From: Deltaproteobacteria bacterium
Lineage (GTDB): Bacteria; Myxococcota_A; UBA9160; UBA4427
NCBI GenBank assembly: GCA_029261855.1
Contig: JAJDAN010000021.1
Coordinates: forward strand, 124,001 to 188,000
Direction: 5' to 3'
Length of the DNA: 64,000 nt
Positions 56,506-64,000 of the stretch are shown here, piece by piece. The stretch's first letter is position 1. Every line of letters starts with the position of its first letter. Below the pieces are notes generated by a model. It saw nothing but the letters and a program-made list of their open reading frames with translations, did no database searches and was not told where the DNA came from. A program made the translations under genes and the position numbers.

Positions 56506-58223
56506 TCCGCCTGATCCTCCTCAGCGTTGTCCCCGCCCTTGGCTGCAAGCTTCTCCTTGAGAAGATCACCGAGGGTCGTGGTCTGGCTGGTGGACTGCTC
56601 CGCCGCGAGCTTCTTGAGCGCTGCTCGCTCGGCCTTGTCGTCCACGGCACGGATGGAGAGGGAGATCTTCTGCTCCGCGGGCTCCACCTTGGTCACGAGT
56701 GCCGTGACCTCCTGGCCTTCCTGGAAGTGGTCGGCGGGCTTCTCGATCCGCTCGGGCCCCAGCTCGGAGCTGTAGACCAAGCCCTCGATGCCCTCGTCCA
56801 GTCGCACGAAGACGCCAAAGTCGGTGACGCTGGTGACCGGCCCCTTGATCTCGGTGCCGATCGCGTACTTCTTCTGGATGTCTTCCCAGGGATTCGGCTC
56901 GAGCTGCTTCATGCCCAGGGAGAACTTCTCGTTCTCCTTGTCGATCTTGAGCACGATCGCCTTGACCGAGTCGCCCTTCTGGAACTTCTCGCTGGGGTGC
57001 TTGATCTGCTCGGTCCACGAGATGTCCGAGACGTGCACCAGACCGTCGATGCCCTCGTCGAGCCCGATGAACACACCGAAGTTGGTGATGTTGCGGACCG
57101 TACCCTCGACGATGGCGCCGACGGGGTACTGCTCCTCGATCACCGTCCAGGGATTCTCCTCGATCTGCTTCATGCCGAGGGAGATCTTCCGGGCGCGCTC
57201 GTCCACGTCGAGCACCACGGCCTCGACCATGTCGGCCACCGAGACGACCTTGGACGGATGCTTGATCCGCTTGGTCCAGGACATCTCCGAGACGTGCACG
57301 AGGCCTTCGATGCCGGCCTCGAGCTCGATGAATGCACCGTAGTCCGTGAGCGACACGACCTTGCCGTTCAGGCGCTGACCGATCGGGTAGCGCATTGCGG
57401 CGTCCACCCACGGATCGGGCTGAATCTGCTTGAGGCCGAGGGAAACGCGCTCGGATTCCGAATCGAACTTGAGCACCTTGACCTTGATCTCGTCGCCCAC
57501 CTGGAACAGCTCGCTCGGGTGGTTGATGCGACCCCACGACATGTCGGTAATGTGGAGCAGGCCGTCGATGCCGCCGAGATCGATGAACGCACCGTAGTCG
57601 GTGAGGTTCTTGATCACGCCGTCGACGATCTGACCGGTGTCGAGGGTCTCGAGGGTGTCCTCGCGCAGCTTGCGGCGCTCGGTCTCGAGCAACGCGCGAC
57701 GCGACAGCACGATGTTGCCCCGACGCTTGTTGAACTTGATGATCTTGAAGCTGGTCTTCTCGCCGATCAGGCCTTCGAGGTTCCGCACCGGGCGCAGGTC
57801 CACCTGCGAGCCGGGCAGGAACGCCTTCACGCCGATGTCCACGGACAGTCCGCCCTTGACGCGCGAGATGATCGTGCCCTCGACGGACTCGTCTCCCTCG
57901 TACGCATTGCTGATCTCGTCCCAGATCTTGAGGCGCTCGGCCTTCTCCTTGGACAGGACCACTCGACCTTCGGAGTCCTCGCTCTGCTCGACGAGCACGT
58001 CGACGGTGTCCCCGACCTTGATGGTCATCTCACCGTCGTCGGTCATGAACTCCCAGGCCGCGACGAGGCCTTCGGACTTGAAGCCGATGTCTACCTGGAC
58101 GAAGTCCTCGTCGATCGAGAGGACCTTGCCTTTGCTGACCTCCCCCTCCTTGATGGACGGGGTCTCGCTGGTAAAGAGCTCCGCAAAGCTCGCGGTGCTT
58201 TCTTCGGTTGTGGTTTCGCTCAT
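56502..58223 (-). CDS. rpsA: 30S ribosomal protein S1
   Basis: A 573-residue ribosomal protein S1 with six S1 RNA-binding repeats (for example VDGVIKNLTDYGAFIDLGGI, LNGKVVSLTDYGAFIELEAG, VEGTVRNITNFGVFIGLDEG), needed for translation of structured messages. The first two repeats are the divergent ribosome-binding ones, as in E. coli, and the length matches. The ATG at 58223 overlaps the tyrA stop (ATGA). In many relatives aroA and cmk lie between tyrA and rpsA; both are missing here. An AT-rich patch inside the tyrA 3' end may hold a separate promoter. Confidence 0.96.
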   Translation of the reverse strand: MSETTTEESTASFAELFTSETPSIKEGEVSKGKVLSIDEDFVQVDIGFKSEGLVAAWEFMTDDGEMTIKVGDTVDVLVEQSEDSEGRVVLSKEKAERLKIWDEISNAYEGDESVEGTIISRVKGGLSVDIGVKAFLPGSQVDLRPVRNLEGLIGEKTSFKIIKFNKRRGNIVLSRRALLETERRKLREDTLETLDTGQIVDGVIKNLTDYGAFIDLGGIDGLLHITDMSWGRINHPSELFQVGDEIKVKVLKFDSESERVSLGLKQIQPDPWVDAAMRYPIGQRLNGKVVSLTDYGAFIELEAGIEGLVHVSEMSWTKRIKHPSKVVSVADMVEAVVLDVDERARKISLGMKQIEENPWTVIEEQYPVGAIVEGTVRNITNFGVFIGLDEGIDGLVHVSDISWTEQIKHPSEKFQKGDSVKAIVLKIDKENEKFSLGMKQLEPNPWEDIQKKYAIGTEIKGPVTSVTDFGVFVRLDEGIEGLVYSSELGPERIEKPADHFQEGQEVTALVTKVEPAEQKISLSIRAVDDKAERAALKKLAAEQSTSQTTTLGDLLKEKLAAKGGDNAEEDQAE

Positions 58224-59260
58224 GAGTTTCGGTTCACGCTCCTGGTGGCCGCCTCGTGGGCAGCCTGGATTTCCGGGTTTTCGCCCCCGGATCGGGCGGA
58301 AAGGGTCTTGGGGCGGGCCCCAGTTTGCGATGTAACTACTTGTTTCGCCACAGACTTATGGCAATCGATCGAATTCAGCCGGTGACTGGCGGATTCGAGC
58401 AGCTTCTCGAGGGGCACTTCGGCGCCCGAATCGCCCTTCTCGACGGCCTCAGCCACCTCCGCGAGGGCCTCCGAGAACGCCCGCAGAGGCGCCGCCAGGG
58501 CCGAGTGGTTGAGACTCAGAATGTCCCCCCACAGGTCGGCGTCGCTGCGCGCGATGCGAACGAAGTCGCGAAACCCTGTACCGACGACCTCTCCTACTCG
58601 CGAGGGAGCCGTTTCCAGAGCCCGGGCGTAGGCAAAAGCCAACAGATGAGGAAGGTGGCTCACCCAGGCGACGTCCACGTCGTGCTCTCCGGGCTCGCGC
58701 ATCACGACCCGACAACCGAGCGCCCGCCAGAAATCGGCCAGCCGTGAAACGGTGGTGGGGTCCGCGTTCGGCCCCGGCGCAACCACGCAGCAGGCGCCCT
58801 CGAGTAGATCCGCCCGTGCGTGCTCGGCGCCGGTCTCGTGGCTGCCCGCCATGGGGTGCGAGCCGACGAACGCGACGCCGGGCGGCAGCAGTCCGGGCAG
58901 GCTCGCGGCCAGGGGACCCTTGACGCTGCCGACGTCGGTCACGATCGCTCCCGGCTCGATGTCCGCGGCCACCGCAGCGAGTACTCCCGCCATGGCGCTG
59001 ACGGGCGTGGCGAGGACGATCAGGTCCGCGCCACGCAGCGCTTCCGCCGCCCCCTGCTCCGCGTCGAAGACGGCGTCGACGAGTCCGCGCTCGAGCGCAT
59101 CCGCGAGAGGCGCGCGGCGCCGCGCATAACCGACGACCTCGCGACAGATCCCGCGCTCGCGCGCGGCGGCAGCCAGCGAGCCGCCGAGCAACCCGAGCCC
59201 CAGCACGACGAGGCGTTCGAAGTGCGGGTCCTGGCTCGCGTCCGATCCCGACGCGCTCAA
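58220..59260 (-). CDS. tyrA: Prephenate dehydrogenase
   Basis: TyrA converts prephenate to 4-hydroxyphenylpyruvate with NAD(P) in tyrosine synthesis. The Rossmann motif LVVLGLGLLGGSLAAAARE lies near residue 20. The catalytic region GSHPMAGSHETG carries the conserved His and Ser, followed by the helical dimerisation domain (HLPHLLAFAYARAL). At 346 residues it is about 50 longer than the minimal enzyme; the extra C-terminus (HKSVAKQVVTSQTGARPKTL) is basic and lies over an AT-rich stretch. There is no ACT domain. The TTG start at 59260 overlaps the hisC stop (TTGA). Confidence 0.94.
   Translation of the reverse strand: MSASGSDASQDPHFERLVVLGLGLLGGSLAAAARERGICREVVGYARRRAPLADALERGLVDAVFDAEQGAAEALRGADLIVLATPVSAMAGVLAAVAADIEPGAIVTDVGSVKGPLAASLPGLLPPGVAFVGSHPMAGSHETGAEHARADLLEGACCVVAPGPNADPTTVSRLADFWRALGCRVVMREPGEHDVDVAWVSHLPHLLAFAYARALETAPSRVGEVVGTGFRDFVRIARSDADLWGDILSLNHSALAAPLRAFSEALAEVAEAVEKGDSGAEVPLEKLLESASHRLNSIDCHKSVAKQVVTSQTGARPKTLSARSGGENPEIQAAHEAATRSVNRNS
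58330..58372 (-). promoter_or_regulatory. AT-rich patch within tyrA 3' end, possible rpsA promoter
   Basis: About 40 bases here are markedly less GC-rich than their surroundings. On the minus strand they read TTGCCATAAG...GTAGTTACAT, with a TTGCCA and a TTACAT or TAGTTA but poor spacing. They sit about 110-150 bases ahead of rpsA. A dedicated promoter for the highly expressed rpsA is plausible but not demonstrated. Confidence 0.25.
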
Positions 59261-60375
59261 GCCGCACCAGCGGGTGCGCGGCCGACGACCTTCCGGACGG
59301 CATCGATCAGCTTCTGGTTCTCTGCCGGCGTGCCGATGGTCACCCGGACGTGTTGGTCGAGACCGGTGCCCGGCAGCGGGCGCACGATGACGCCTTCGCG
59401 CAGCAGCGCTTCGTAGACCTCCGTCCCGGGTCGATCGAGCTTGACCAGCATGAAGTTCGTATCGGTCGGCCAGACCCGCAGCCCCAGGGCCTCGAACTCG
59501 CGCGTGATGAGCTCGGCTCCTTCCCGATTGAGTCGCAGCGTGCGCTCGACGTGCTCGGTGTCGTCGAGGGCCGCGACCGCCGCGATCTCCGCCAGGCGGC
59601 TGACGTTGAAGGGGTGTCGCGCGCGGTTCAGGATGTCCGCCAGCTCGGCGTCGCAGATCCCGTAGCCGATCCGCATGCCCGCGAGCCCGTAGATCTTCGA
59701 GAAGCTCCGGACCGAGATGGTGCCGGGACGCCCCGCGATGCAGCCCAGGGTGTCCGGGAAGTCGTCACTGCGGGCGAAGTCCCAGTAGACCTCGTCGACC
59801 ACCAGGATCAGATCGCGGGGCAGCGACTTCACGAACGCCTCGAACGCGCGCTTGCCGAAAGTGGTGCCCGTCGGGTTGTTGGGGTTGCACAGGATGACCA
59901 TCTTGGTGCGCTCGTTCACGGCCTTCGCCATGGCATCGAGGTCGTGCTGCAGGTCCTCGTCGAGGGGCACCTGCACCGACGTTGCGCCCATGCCCTTGAC
60001 GACCACCGGGTACATGGCGAAGGAGGGCCAGGCGTAGACGACTTCGTCGCCCGGGCGCAAGAAGCTCTTCGCGAGCAGCTCGAGCACCTCGTCCGCACCA
60101 CAACCGAAGATCAACTGGTTCGTCTCGATGCCGAAGCGATCCGCGAGCTTCTCACGCAGGGCGAACGCGGCGCCGTCGGGATAGCGGTTCATGTCGCCCA
60201 GGGCGTCGCGCATGGCGGCCAACGCCTTGGGCGACGGACCGTGCGGGTTCTCGTTCGATGCGATCTTGATCGCACCCTGGATTCCGAGCTCGCGCTCGAG
60301 CTCCTCGACCGGCTTGCCGGGCTGGTAGGGCTTGATCTCGAGGATGTGCGGATTGACGAGCTTCTCGAGCGCCAT
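59257..60375 (-). CDS. hisC: Histidinol-phosphate/aromatic aminotransferase
   Basis: A 372-residue fold-type I PLP aminotransferase of the HisC family. Motifs: SNENPHGPSP at the N-terminus, NPNNPTGTTFGKRA, the Asp in VVDEVYWDF and the PLP lysine in RSFSKIYGLAGMRIGYG; the terminal Arg region is RVTIGTPAENQ. Because it sits between pheA and tyrA, its main job may be transaminating aromatic keto acids as well as, or instead of, imidazole acetol phosphate. ATG 60375 shares one base with the pheA stop (TGATG); its stop overlaps the tyrA start. Confidence 0.94.
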   Translation of the reverse strand: MALEKLVNPHILEIKPYQPGKPVEELERELGIQGAIKIASNENPHGPSPKALAAMRDALGDMNRYPDGAAFALREKLADRFGIETNQLIFGCGADEVLELLAKSFLRPGDEVVYAWPSFAMYPVVVKGMGATSVQVPLDEDLQHDLDAMAKAVNERTKMVILCNPNNPTGTTFGKRAFEAFVKSLPRDLILVVDEVYWDFARSDDFPDTLGCIAGRPGTISVRSFSKIYGLAGMRIGYGICDAELADILNRARHPFNVSRLAEIAAVAALDDTEHVERTLRLNREGAELITREFEALGLRVWPTDTNFMLVKLDRPGTEVYEALLREGVIVRPLPGTGLDQHVRVTIGTPAENQKLIDAVRKVVGRAPAGAA

Positions 60376-61559
60376 CAGGACGATCCCTTCTTCGACACAG
60401 CCTTCGGCGCGCTCTTGCGCAGCCCGGAATCCCGCGGCTCTCGGCTGCCGGCGCCGCGCGGATACGAGCCGAGGATCTTGTGAGAGTGCGCGACTCCGGC
60501 TGCCTCGCGCAACGCCTTGCCGACGGATTCATCTTCGGCGTGTCCCTGGACGTCCACGAAGAACAGGTACTCCCAGGGCTTGCCCTTCATCGGACGCGAC
60601 TGGATCGAGTTCAGATTGACGCCGTAGCGCGCAAAGGGCTCGAGCAGGCGATACAACGCGCCGCTCTGGTCCTTGCGGATCGTGAACACCGCGGACGTGA
60701 TGTCGTCGCCGCTGGGCGGCGGAGACTCACGACCGATCACGAGGAAGCGGGTGGTGTTGCCGGGGCTGTCCTCGATTTCGCGCTCGATCACCTCGAGCCC
60801 GTAGACGTCGGCGGCGACCTCGCTCCCGATGGCGGCGACGCTGGCGTCTGCAGCCGCGAGCTGCGCCGCGGTTGCGGTGCTCGCCGTCTCGACGATGTCC
60901 GCATCCGGGAGGTTCCGCTGGATCCAACGGCGGCATTGCCCGAGGGGCTGCGGGTGGGACGCAAGCTTGCGGATGTCCGCCATGTTGCCCGAGGTCGAGA
61001 GCAGGCACTGCGTGACCTCGAGCATCAGCTCGCCGCAGATCGAAAGCTCGGACTCGACGAGCGCGTCGAAGGTCTCGGCTACCGCGCCTTCCGTGGTGTT
61101 CTCGACGGCCACGACGCCGTAGTGGCACTTGCCCTGCTGGGTCAGGGTGAAGACCTCGCGCATGTTCCCGGCCGGAATCCGGTCGATCTGCGTACCGAAT
61201 TGCCTCGCCACCGCCTGGTGGCTGAAGGTGCCCTCCGGGCCGAGGAAGGCGACCCGCACCACCTCTTCCAGCGACCGCGTGGCGGAGATGATCTCGGTGA
61301 AGACGTGGCCGATGGCGTCCGTCGGGAACGGCCCGCTGTTGCGGCCCTTCAGGCGCGCGATCAGGTCGCGCTCGCGACCCGCCACGTAGACCGGTGCCCG
61401 ACGCGTGCGCTTCTCGTCGCCGACCTGCTGGACCAGGCGCGCGCGCTCGTTGAGCAGCTCGAGGAGCTTCGTGTCGACTCCATCGATGGCGTCACGCAGC
61501 CGGGCGAGCTCGGGCGAGACCGCCTTGGACGCATCACGCGATTGCCGGTCGTCGGCCAT
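60375..61559 (-). CDS. pheA: Chorismate mutase/prephenate dehydratase (P-protein)
   Basis: A bifunctional 394-residue enzyme of phenylalanine synthesis. The chorismate mutase helix domain is at residues about 15-100 (LARLRDAIDGVDTKLLELLNER). Prephenate dehydratase is at 105-285 (VAFLGPEGTFSHQAV; the catalytic TTRF motif in SPGNTTRFLVIG). An ACT regulatory domain follows (GALYRLLEPFARYGVNLNSIQSRP), which binds phenylalanine for feedback. The C-terminal tail is basic (SGLRKSAPKAVSKKGSS). ATG 61559 has GAGGAT ahead. It is the first gene of the 15-gene minus-strand superoperon. Confidence 0.96.
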   Translation of the reverse strand: MADDRQSRDASKAVSPELARLRDAIDGVDTKLLELLNERARLVQQVGDEKRTRRAPVYVAGRERDLIARLKGRNSGPFPTDAIGHVFTEIISATRSLEEVVRVAFLGPEGTFSHQAVARQFGTQIDRIPAGNMREVFTLTQQGKCHYGVVAVENTTEGAVAETFDALVESELSICGELMLEVTQCLLSTSGNMADIRKLASHPQPLGQCRRWIQRNLPDADIVETASTATAAQLAAADASVAAIGSEVAADVYGLEVIEREIEDSPGNTTRFLVIGRESPPPSGDDITSAVFTIRKDQSGALYRLLEPFARYGVNLNSIQSRPMKGKPWEYLFFVDVQGHAEDESVGKALREAAGVAHSHKILGSYPRGAGSREPRDSGLRKSAPKAVSKKGSS

Positions 61560-61856
61560 GCAATCCTCGGTCTTCGAGTGGCAGGAGGACGCGGGACCCG
61601 GAAATGCGCCTAACCCCTTGGAAAAGCTCGCGCAAGATATCAGGGCACCCCAGGCCGCGCAATTCGCCACCGGTCCGATTCGACTGTTGTAACGCGGGGT
61701 TATCGGATCTTCTCCAGATTCGGCACCCAGGGGGAGAAACCTTCAGCGCCGACGAGGTAACCCACTGAATCGACAAGACTTTCCTCAGGCGGGGGGGAAT
61801 CAAGCCAGGACGCGGCTCCGTCGATACGGGAAGTGCACGCGAGCATCTGGAGACCG
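61560..61856. other. Divergent intergenic region pheA / diguanylate cyclase
   Basis: This 297-base gap is the longest non-coding stretch in the window and less GC-rich than its surroundings. It must contain the promoter of the pheA superoperon and that of the diguanylate cyclase. Near 61685-61710 an AT-richer segment includes TTGTAA and TTATCG. No clear paired -35/-10, attenuator peptide or aromatic-amino-acid leader was recognised. Confidence 0.4.
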
Positions 61857-63551
61857 ATGAGCGATCCCGCCCATAGCGCCGCAAATGCGGCGCAAAGAGA
61901 GCATCGACGACACAGCATCTCGGCGAAGATCGTGTTTCTGGTGTTCCTGTGCACGTTCAGCACCGCGCTGGTCGTGAGCGGAATCGCAATCCAGTCCAGC
62001 TACGAGGACCGGCGAGGCGAGATCGACCGGGGCTTCCCGGCGGCGCTCGAACGCGGCCGCAACGAGATGACCTTCTGGCTGGCGGAGGGCGACAGCGCAC
62101 TCCGCGAGTTCGCGTCTTCCCCATCGTTGGACAGCGACGAGCAACGCGCCAAAGGGGCGCTCGCGGACTTCGTGACTCATTCGCTCCACTTCGACGCTGC
62201 GGCTCTGCTGACGTCCGGAGGCGAGTGGGTCCACCCGGCAGCGGGACTCCTGACCGGCGACCAGATGTCGCTCGCCGGCTCGCTCGAAGCTGGGCAACGC
62301 GCCCAACGACTGACCCTGCCGGGTGATCCTCCGGCAGCGCTCGCGGTCGTCCCCCTTACGCCCGGGCGAGGGAGTGACGGTTTCCTCGTCGGTCGCTACG
62401 ACCGGTCCCTGCTCGACGCGTTGCTTCAGGAGGAGCGCCGCGGGGTATCCGCTTCACTGGTGCTGACCGACGCCGAGGGCCACGTGCTGGCGGCGGCGGC
62501 CGGACTGACGGGCGTCCCGGAAGGGCTCGACCGAGCGATCGGCAGGCTCGAGGCCGAGGCACCCGGCGTGGTGCGGGAATATGCGAACGCAGCCGGCGTG
62601 CATACCCTGGGCGCCTTGCTACCCCTGTCCGAACACGCAGCGACCCTGGATGGAGATTCCCCGGACCCGGCCAATCCCTGGGCGTTGGTCGTCGAGGCGC
62701 CCTTCACCACTGCGTTCGCTCGCATGATCGAGCTCGTCATCCGGGTCTTCGTGATCGACCTGGTGCTGAGCCTGGTGTTCATCGCCGCCGCGTATCGGAT
62801 CACGGCGCGCATGCTCGGCCCCATCGAGGACCTGTCCCAGGGCGCCCGGCTGGCTTCCGCGGGCAACTTCGGCCAGGCCATCTCCGACCCGGGCACCCAC
62901 GACGAGATCGGGCGCCTGACCCGCGCGTTCAACGAGATGATGGGCAAGCTGCACGAGAGCCAGTCCGATCTGCAAGAGGCCAACCGCCAGCTCCAGAGCC
63001 GCAACGAAGAGCTCCAACGCGCCAACGAGGTGCTCAACCAGCTGTCGATCACCGACGGTCTCACCAAGCTCCACAACCACCGCTACTTCCAGGAGAGCCT
63101 CGTCCGTGAGATCAAGCGGCAAAGCCGCACCGCCAAGCCGCTTTCGGTCCTGCTCGTCGACCTCGACGACTTCAAGGCCCTCAACGACCGGCTGGGGCAC
63201 GCGAGTGGCGACGAGCTATTGGCCCGGGTCGCGTCGATCATGGATACGACGGTCCGGGAGAGTGACCTGCTCGCGCGCTACGGCGGCGAGGAGTTCGTCG
63301 TGCTGGCGACGGACACCGATCTCGAAGGCGCGGTCCAGCTGGCGGAGAAGATCCGCATGGCGGTCGAGCAGGCGCGCCACATCGTGAACGAGAGCCTACG
63401 CCCGGTGCGAATCACCGTATCCGTGGGCGTCGCCCAGTACGCGGGCAACCGTCGGCGCTTCTTCGAGGCGGCAGACCGCGCGCTCTACCGCGCCAAGGAC
63501 CAGGGCAAGAACTGTGTCGTCGCAGCGGACGACGACGGCCCCCTCGAATAG
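61857..63551 (+). CDS. Membrane-bound diguanylate cyclase with HAMP and I-site
   Basis: A 564-residue sensor diguanylate cyclase that makes c-di-GMP. One membrane helix (KIVFLVFLCTFSTALVVSGIAI) is followed by a periplasmic sensor region of about 250 residues. Then come a second helix (VIRVFVIDLVLSLVFIAAAY), a HAMP domain, a coiled coil (LQEANRQLQSRNEELQRANE) and a GGDEF domain with active-site GGEEF. RESD lies exactly five residues before GGEEF, the inhibitory I-site (RxxD), so product inhibition is expected. The ATG at 61857 has GGAG 5 bases ahead; a GTG at 61833 would add eight residues. The PilZ protein at 21142 is a possible responder. Confidence 0.92.
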   Translation: MSDPAHSAANAAQREHRRHSISAKIVFLVFLCTFSTALVVSGIAIQSSYEDRRGEIDRGFPAALERGRNEMTFWLAEGDSALREFASSPSLDSDEQRAKGALADFVTHSLHFDAAALLTSGGEWVHPAAGLLTGDQMSLAGSLEAGQRAQRLTLPGDPPAALAVVPLTPGRGSDGFLVGRYDRSLLDALLQEERRGVSASLVLTDAEGHVLAAAAGLTGVPEGLDRAIGRLEAEAPGVVREYANAAGVHTLGALLPLSEHAATLDGDSPDPANPWALVVEAPFTTAFARMIELVIRVFVIDLVLSLVFIAAAYRITARMLGPIEDLSQGARLASAGNFGQAISDPGTHDEIGRLTRAFNEMMGKLHESQSDLQEANRQLQSRNEELQRANEVLNQLSITDGLTKLHNHRYFQESLVREIKRQSRTAKPLSVLLVDLDDFKALNDRLGHASGDELLARVASIMDTTVRESDLLARYGGEEFVVLATDTDLEGAVQLAEKIRMAVEQARHIVNESLRPVRITVSVGVAQYAGNRRRFFEAADRALYRAKDQGKNCVVAADDDGPLE

Positions 63552-63625
63552 GGCCGCAAGCCCAACCTCTCCTCGATGCGGGCCGCGGTCGCGAAAGAGC
63601 AGCGGGTTGCGGCATCCTGTCCCCC

Positions 63626-64000
63626 ATGCAGACTCGGGTCGTAGGGCTGACGGGCGGAATCGGATCCGGCAAGAGCACGGTGGCCGCGCTTCTGCGCGAG
63701 CTCGGCGCGGTGATCGTCGACGCGGATCGCATCGTCCACGAGCTGCAGTCCCCGGGGCAACCGATGCTCGCCGACCTCGCCGCAGCCTTCGGTTCGCAGA
63801 TCCTCGACGACACCGGGGCCCTGAACCGCAAGGCGCTGGGAGCGATCGTCTTCGAGGACCCGGATGCCCGTTTGCGGCTCGGCAAGATCGTGCATCCGGG
63901 CGTCGGTCTCGAGATGCTCCGGCAGGTCGACGAGGCACGCGAGGCCGGCACCGCGTTGGCGGTGGCCGACATTCCCCTGCTCTTCGAGGGGCGGCTCGCG
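63626..64000 (+). CDS. coaE: Dephospho-CoA kinase (cut by window end)
   Basis: The first 125 residues of CoaE, which phosphorylates dephospho-CoA in the last step of CoA synthesis. The P-loop GLTGGIGSGKST is at residues 7-18, followed by VIVDADRIVHEL (conserved Asp of the DxD region), LDDTGALNRKALGAIVF and the KIVHPGV segment with the CoA-site His. It lies 74 bases after the diguanylate cyclase gene on the same strand. No frameshift is visible before the window edge. Confidence 0.95.
   Translation, partial: MQTRVVGLTGGIGSGKSTVAALLRELGAVIVDADRIVHELQSPGQPMLADLAAAFGSQILDDTGALNRKALGAIVFEDPDARLRLGKIVHPGVGLEMLRQVDEAREAGTALAVADIPLLFEGRLA

Noticed and set aside
61700-61963. Minus-strand frame with a hydrophobic stretch ending LQMLAC, resembling a lipoprotein signal
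   Set aside because: It overlaps the start of the diguanylate cyclase in antisense, its lipobox is non-standard (Met-Leu-Ala-Cys), and no ribosome site or family match was seen.

Overview
This GC-rich window comes from a Gram-negative bacterium, probably a deltaproteobacterial-type lineage (Myxococcota/Desulfobacterota/Binatota-like). That placement is inferred from three things. The core block rpsA-ihfB-lapA-lapB is joined to pheA-hisC-tyrA. The genome is rich in acyl-CoA, CaiB, Ltp-thiolase, DUF35 and F420-type genes. It also carries LapA/LapB and an outer-membrane beta-barrel protein. No rRNA, tRNA, CRISPR array, insertion sequence or prophage was seen.

Region 1 (1-19754) is a catabolic acyl-CoA region. 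A truncated two-domain CaiB CoA-transferase diverges from an SDR oxidoreductase. Next is a minus-strand cluster: Ltp-type thiolase, DUF35 Zn-ribbon protein, double-hotdog dehydratase, acyl-CoA ligase, Zn-alcohol dehydrogenase and VOC protein. After a VOC protein with a palindromic promoter and a GT4 glycosyltransferase comes a second minus-strand operon: four acyl-CoA dehydrogenases (two of them short and adjacent), enoyl-CoA hydratase, Zn-dehydrogenase and an LLM flavoenzyme. A divergent acyl-CoA ligase follows. Together these would activate, desaturate, hydrate and retro-aldol/thiolytically shorten an unknown branched or cyclic acid. The layout resembles steroid side-chain cassettes, but the substrate is not shown by the sequence.

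Region 2 (19803-28356) holds murA with Asp in place of the usual Cys nucleophile, a PilZ protein, a receiver-less sigma-54 activator, a membrane-anchored c-type cytochrome/beta-propeller/HEAT protein, an amidohydrolase and a second Ltp-thiolase/DUF35 pair.

Region 3 (28427-32814) contains the most unusual gene: a single 1292-residue protein joining an FGGY sugar kinase, a D-2-hydroxyacid dehydrogenase, an SCP2-like domain and a class II aldolase. It diverges from the second Ltp cassette across a perfect palindrome, TTGACGGACCGTCAA. A near copy of this palindrome lies in front of the dehydratase-ligase genes of the first cassette. A DCC thiol-disulfide protein gene is coupled downstream.

Region 4 (32831-42688) includes an HD-domain CCA/polyA-type nucleotidyltransferase, an acidic 82-residue protein, an alkyltransferase-like protein, an M3 oligopeptidase, a CBM9/DUF5916-like beta-barrel, a sodium:solute symporter with its DUF3311 partner, and a DUF368 undecaprenyl-phosphate translocase.

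Region 5 (42658-61559) is a compact minus-strand superoperon of 15 genes: pheA-hisC-tyrA-rpsA-ihfB-lapA-lapB-mutS-amidase-glnD-xerD-nucleotidyltransferase-scpA-scpB-rluB. Most junctions overlap by 1-8 bases. The window ends with a membrane diguanylate cyclase and the start of coaE on the plus strand.

Two sequence habits recur. Start codons often overlap the previous stop (ATGA/GTGA/TTGA). Several lone genes carry a TANNNT -10 box only 6-9 bases before the start codon, which implies leaderless mRNAs.
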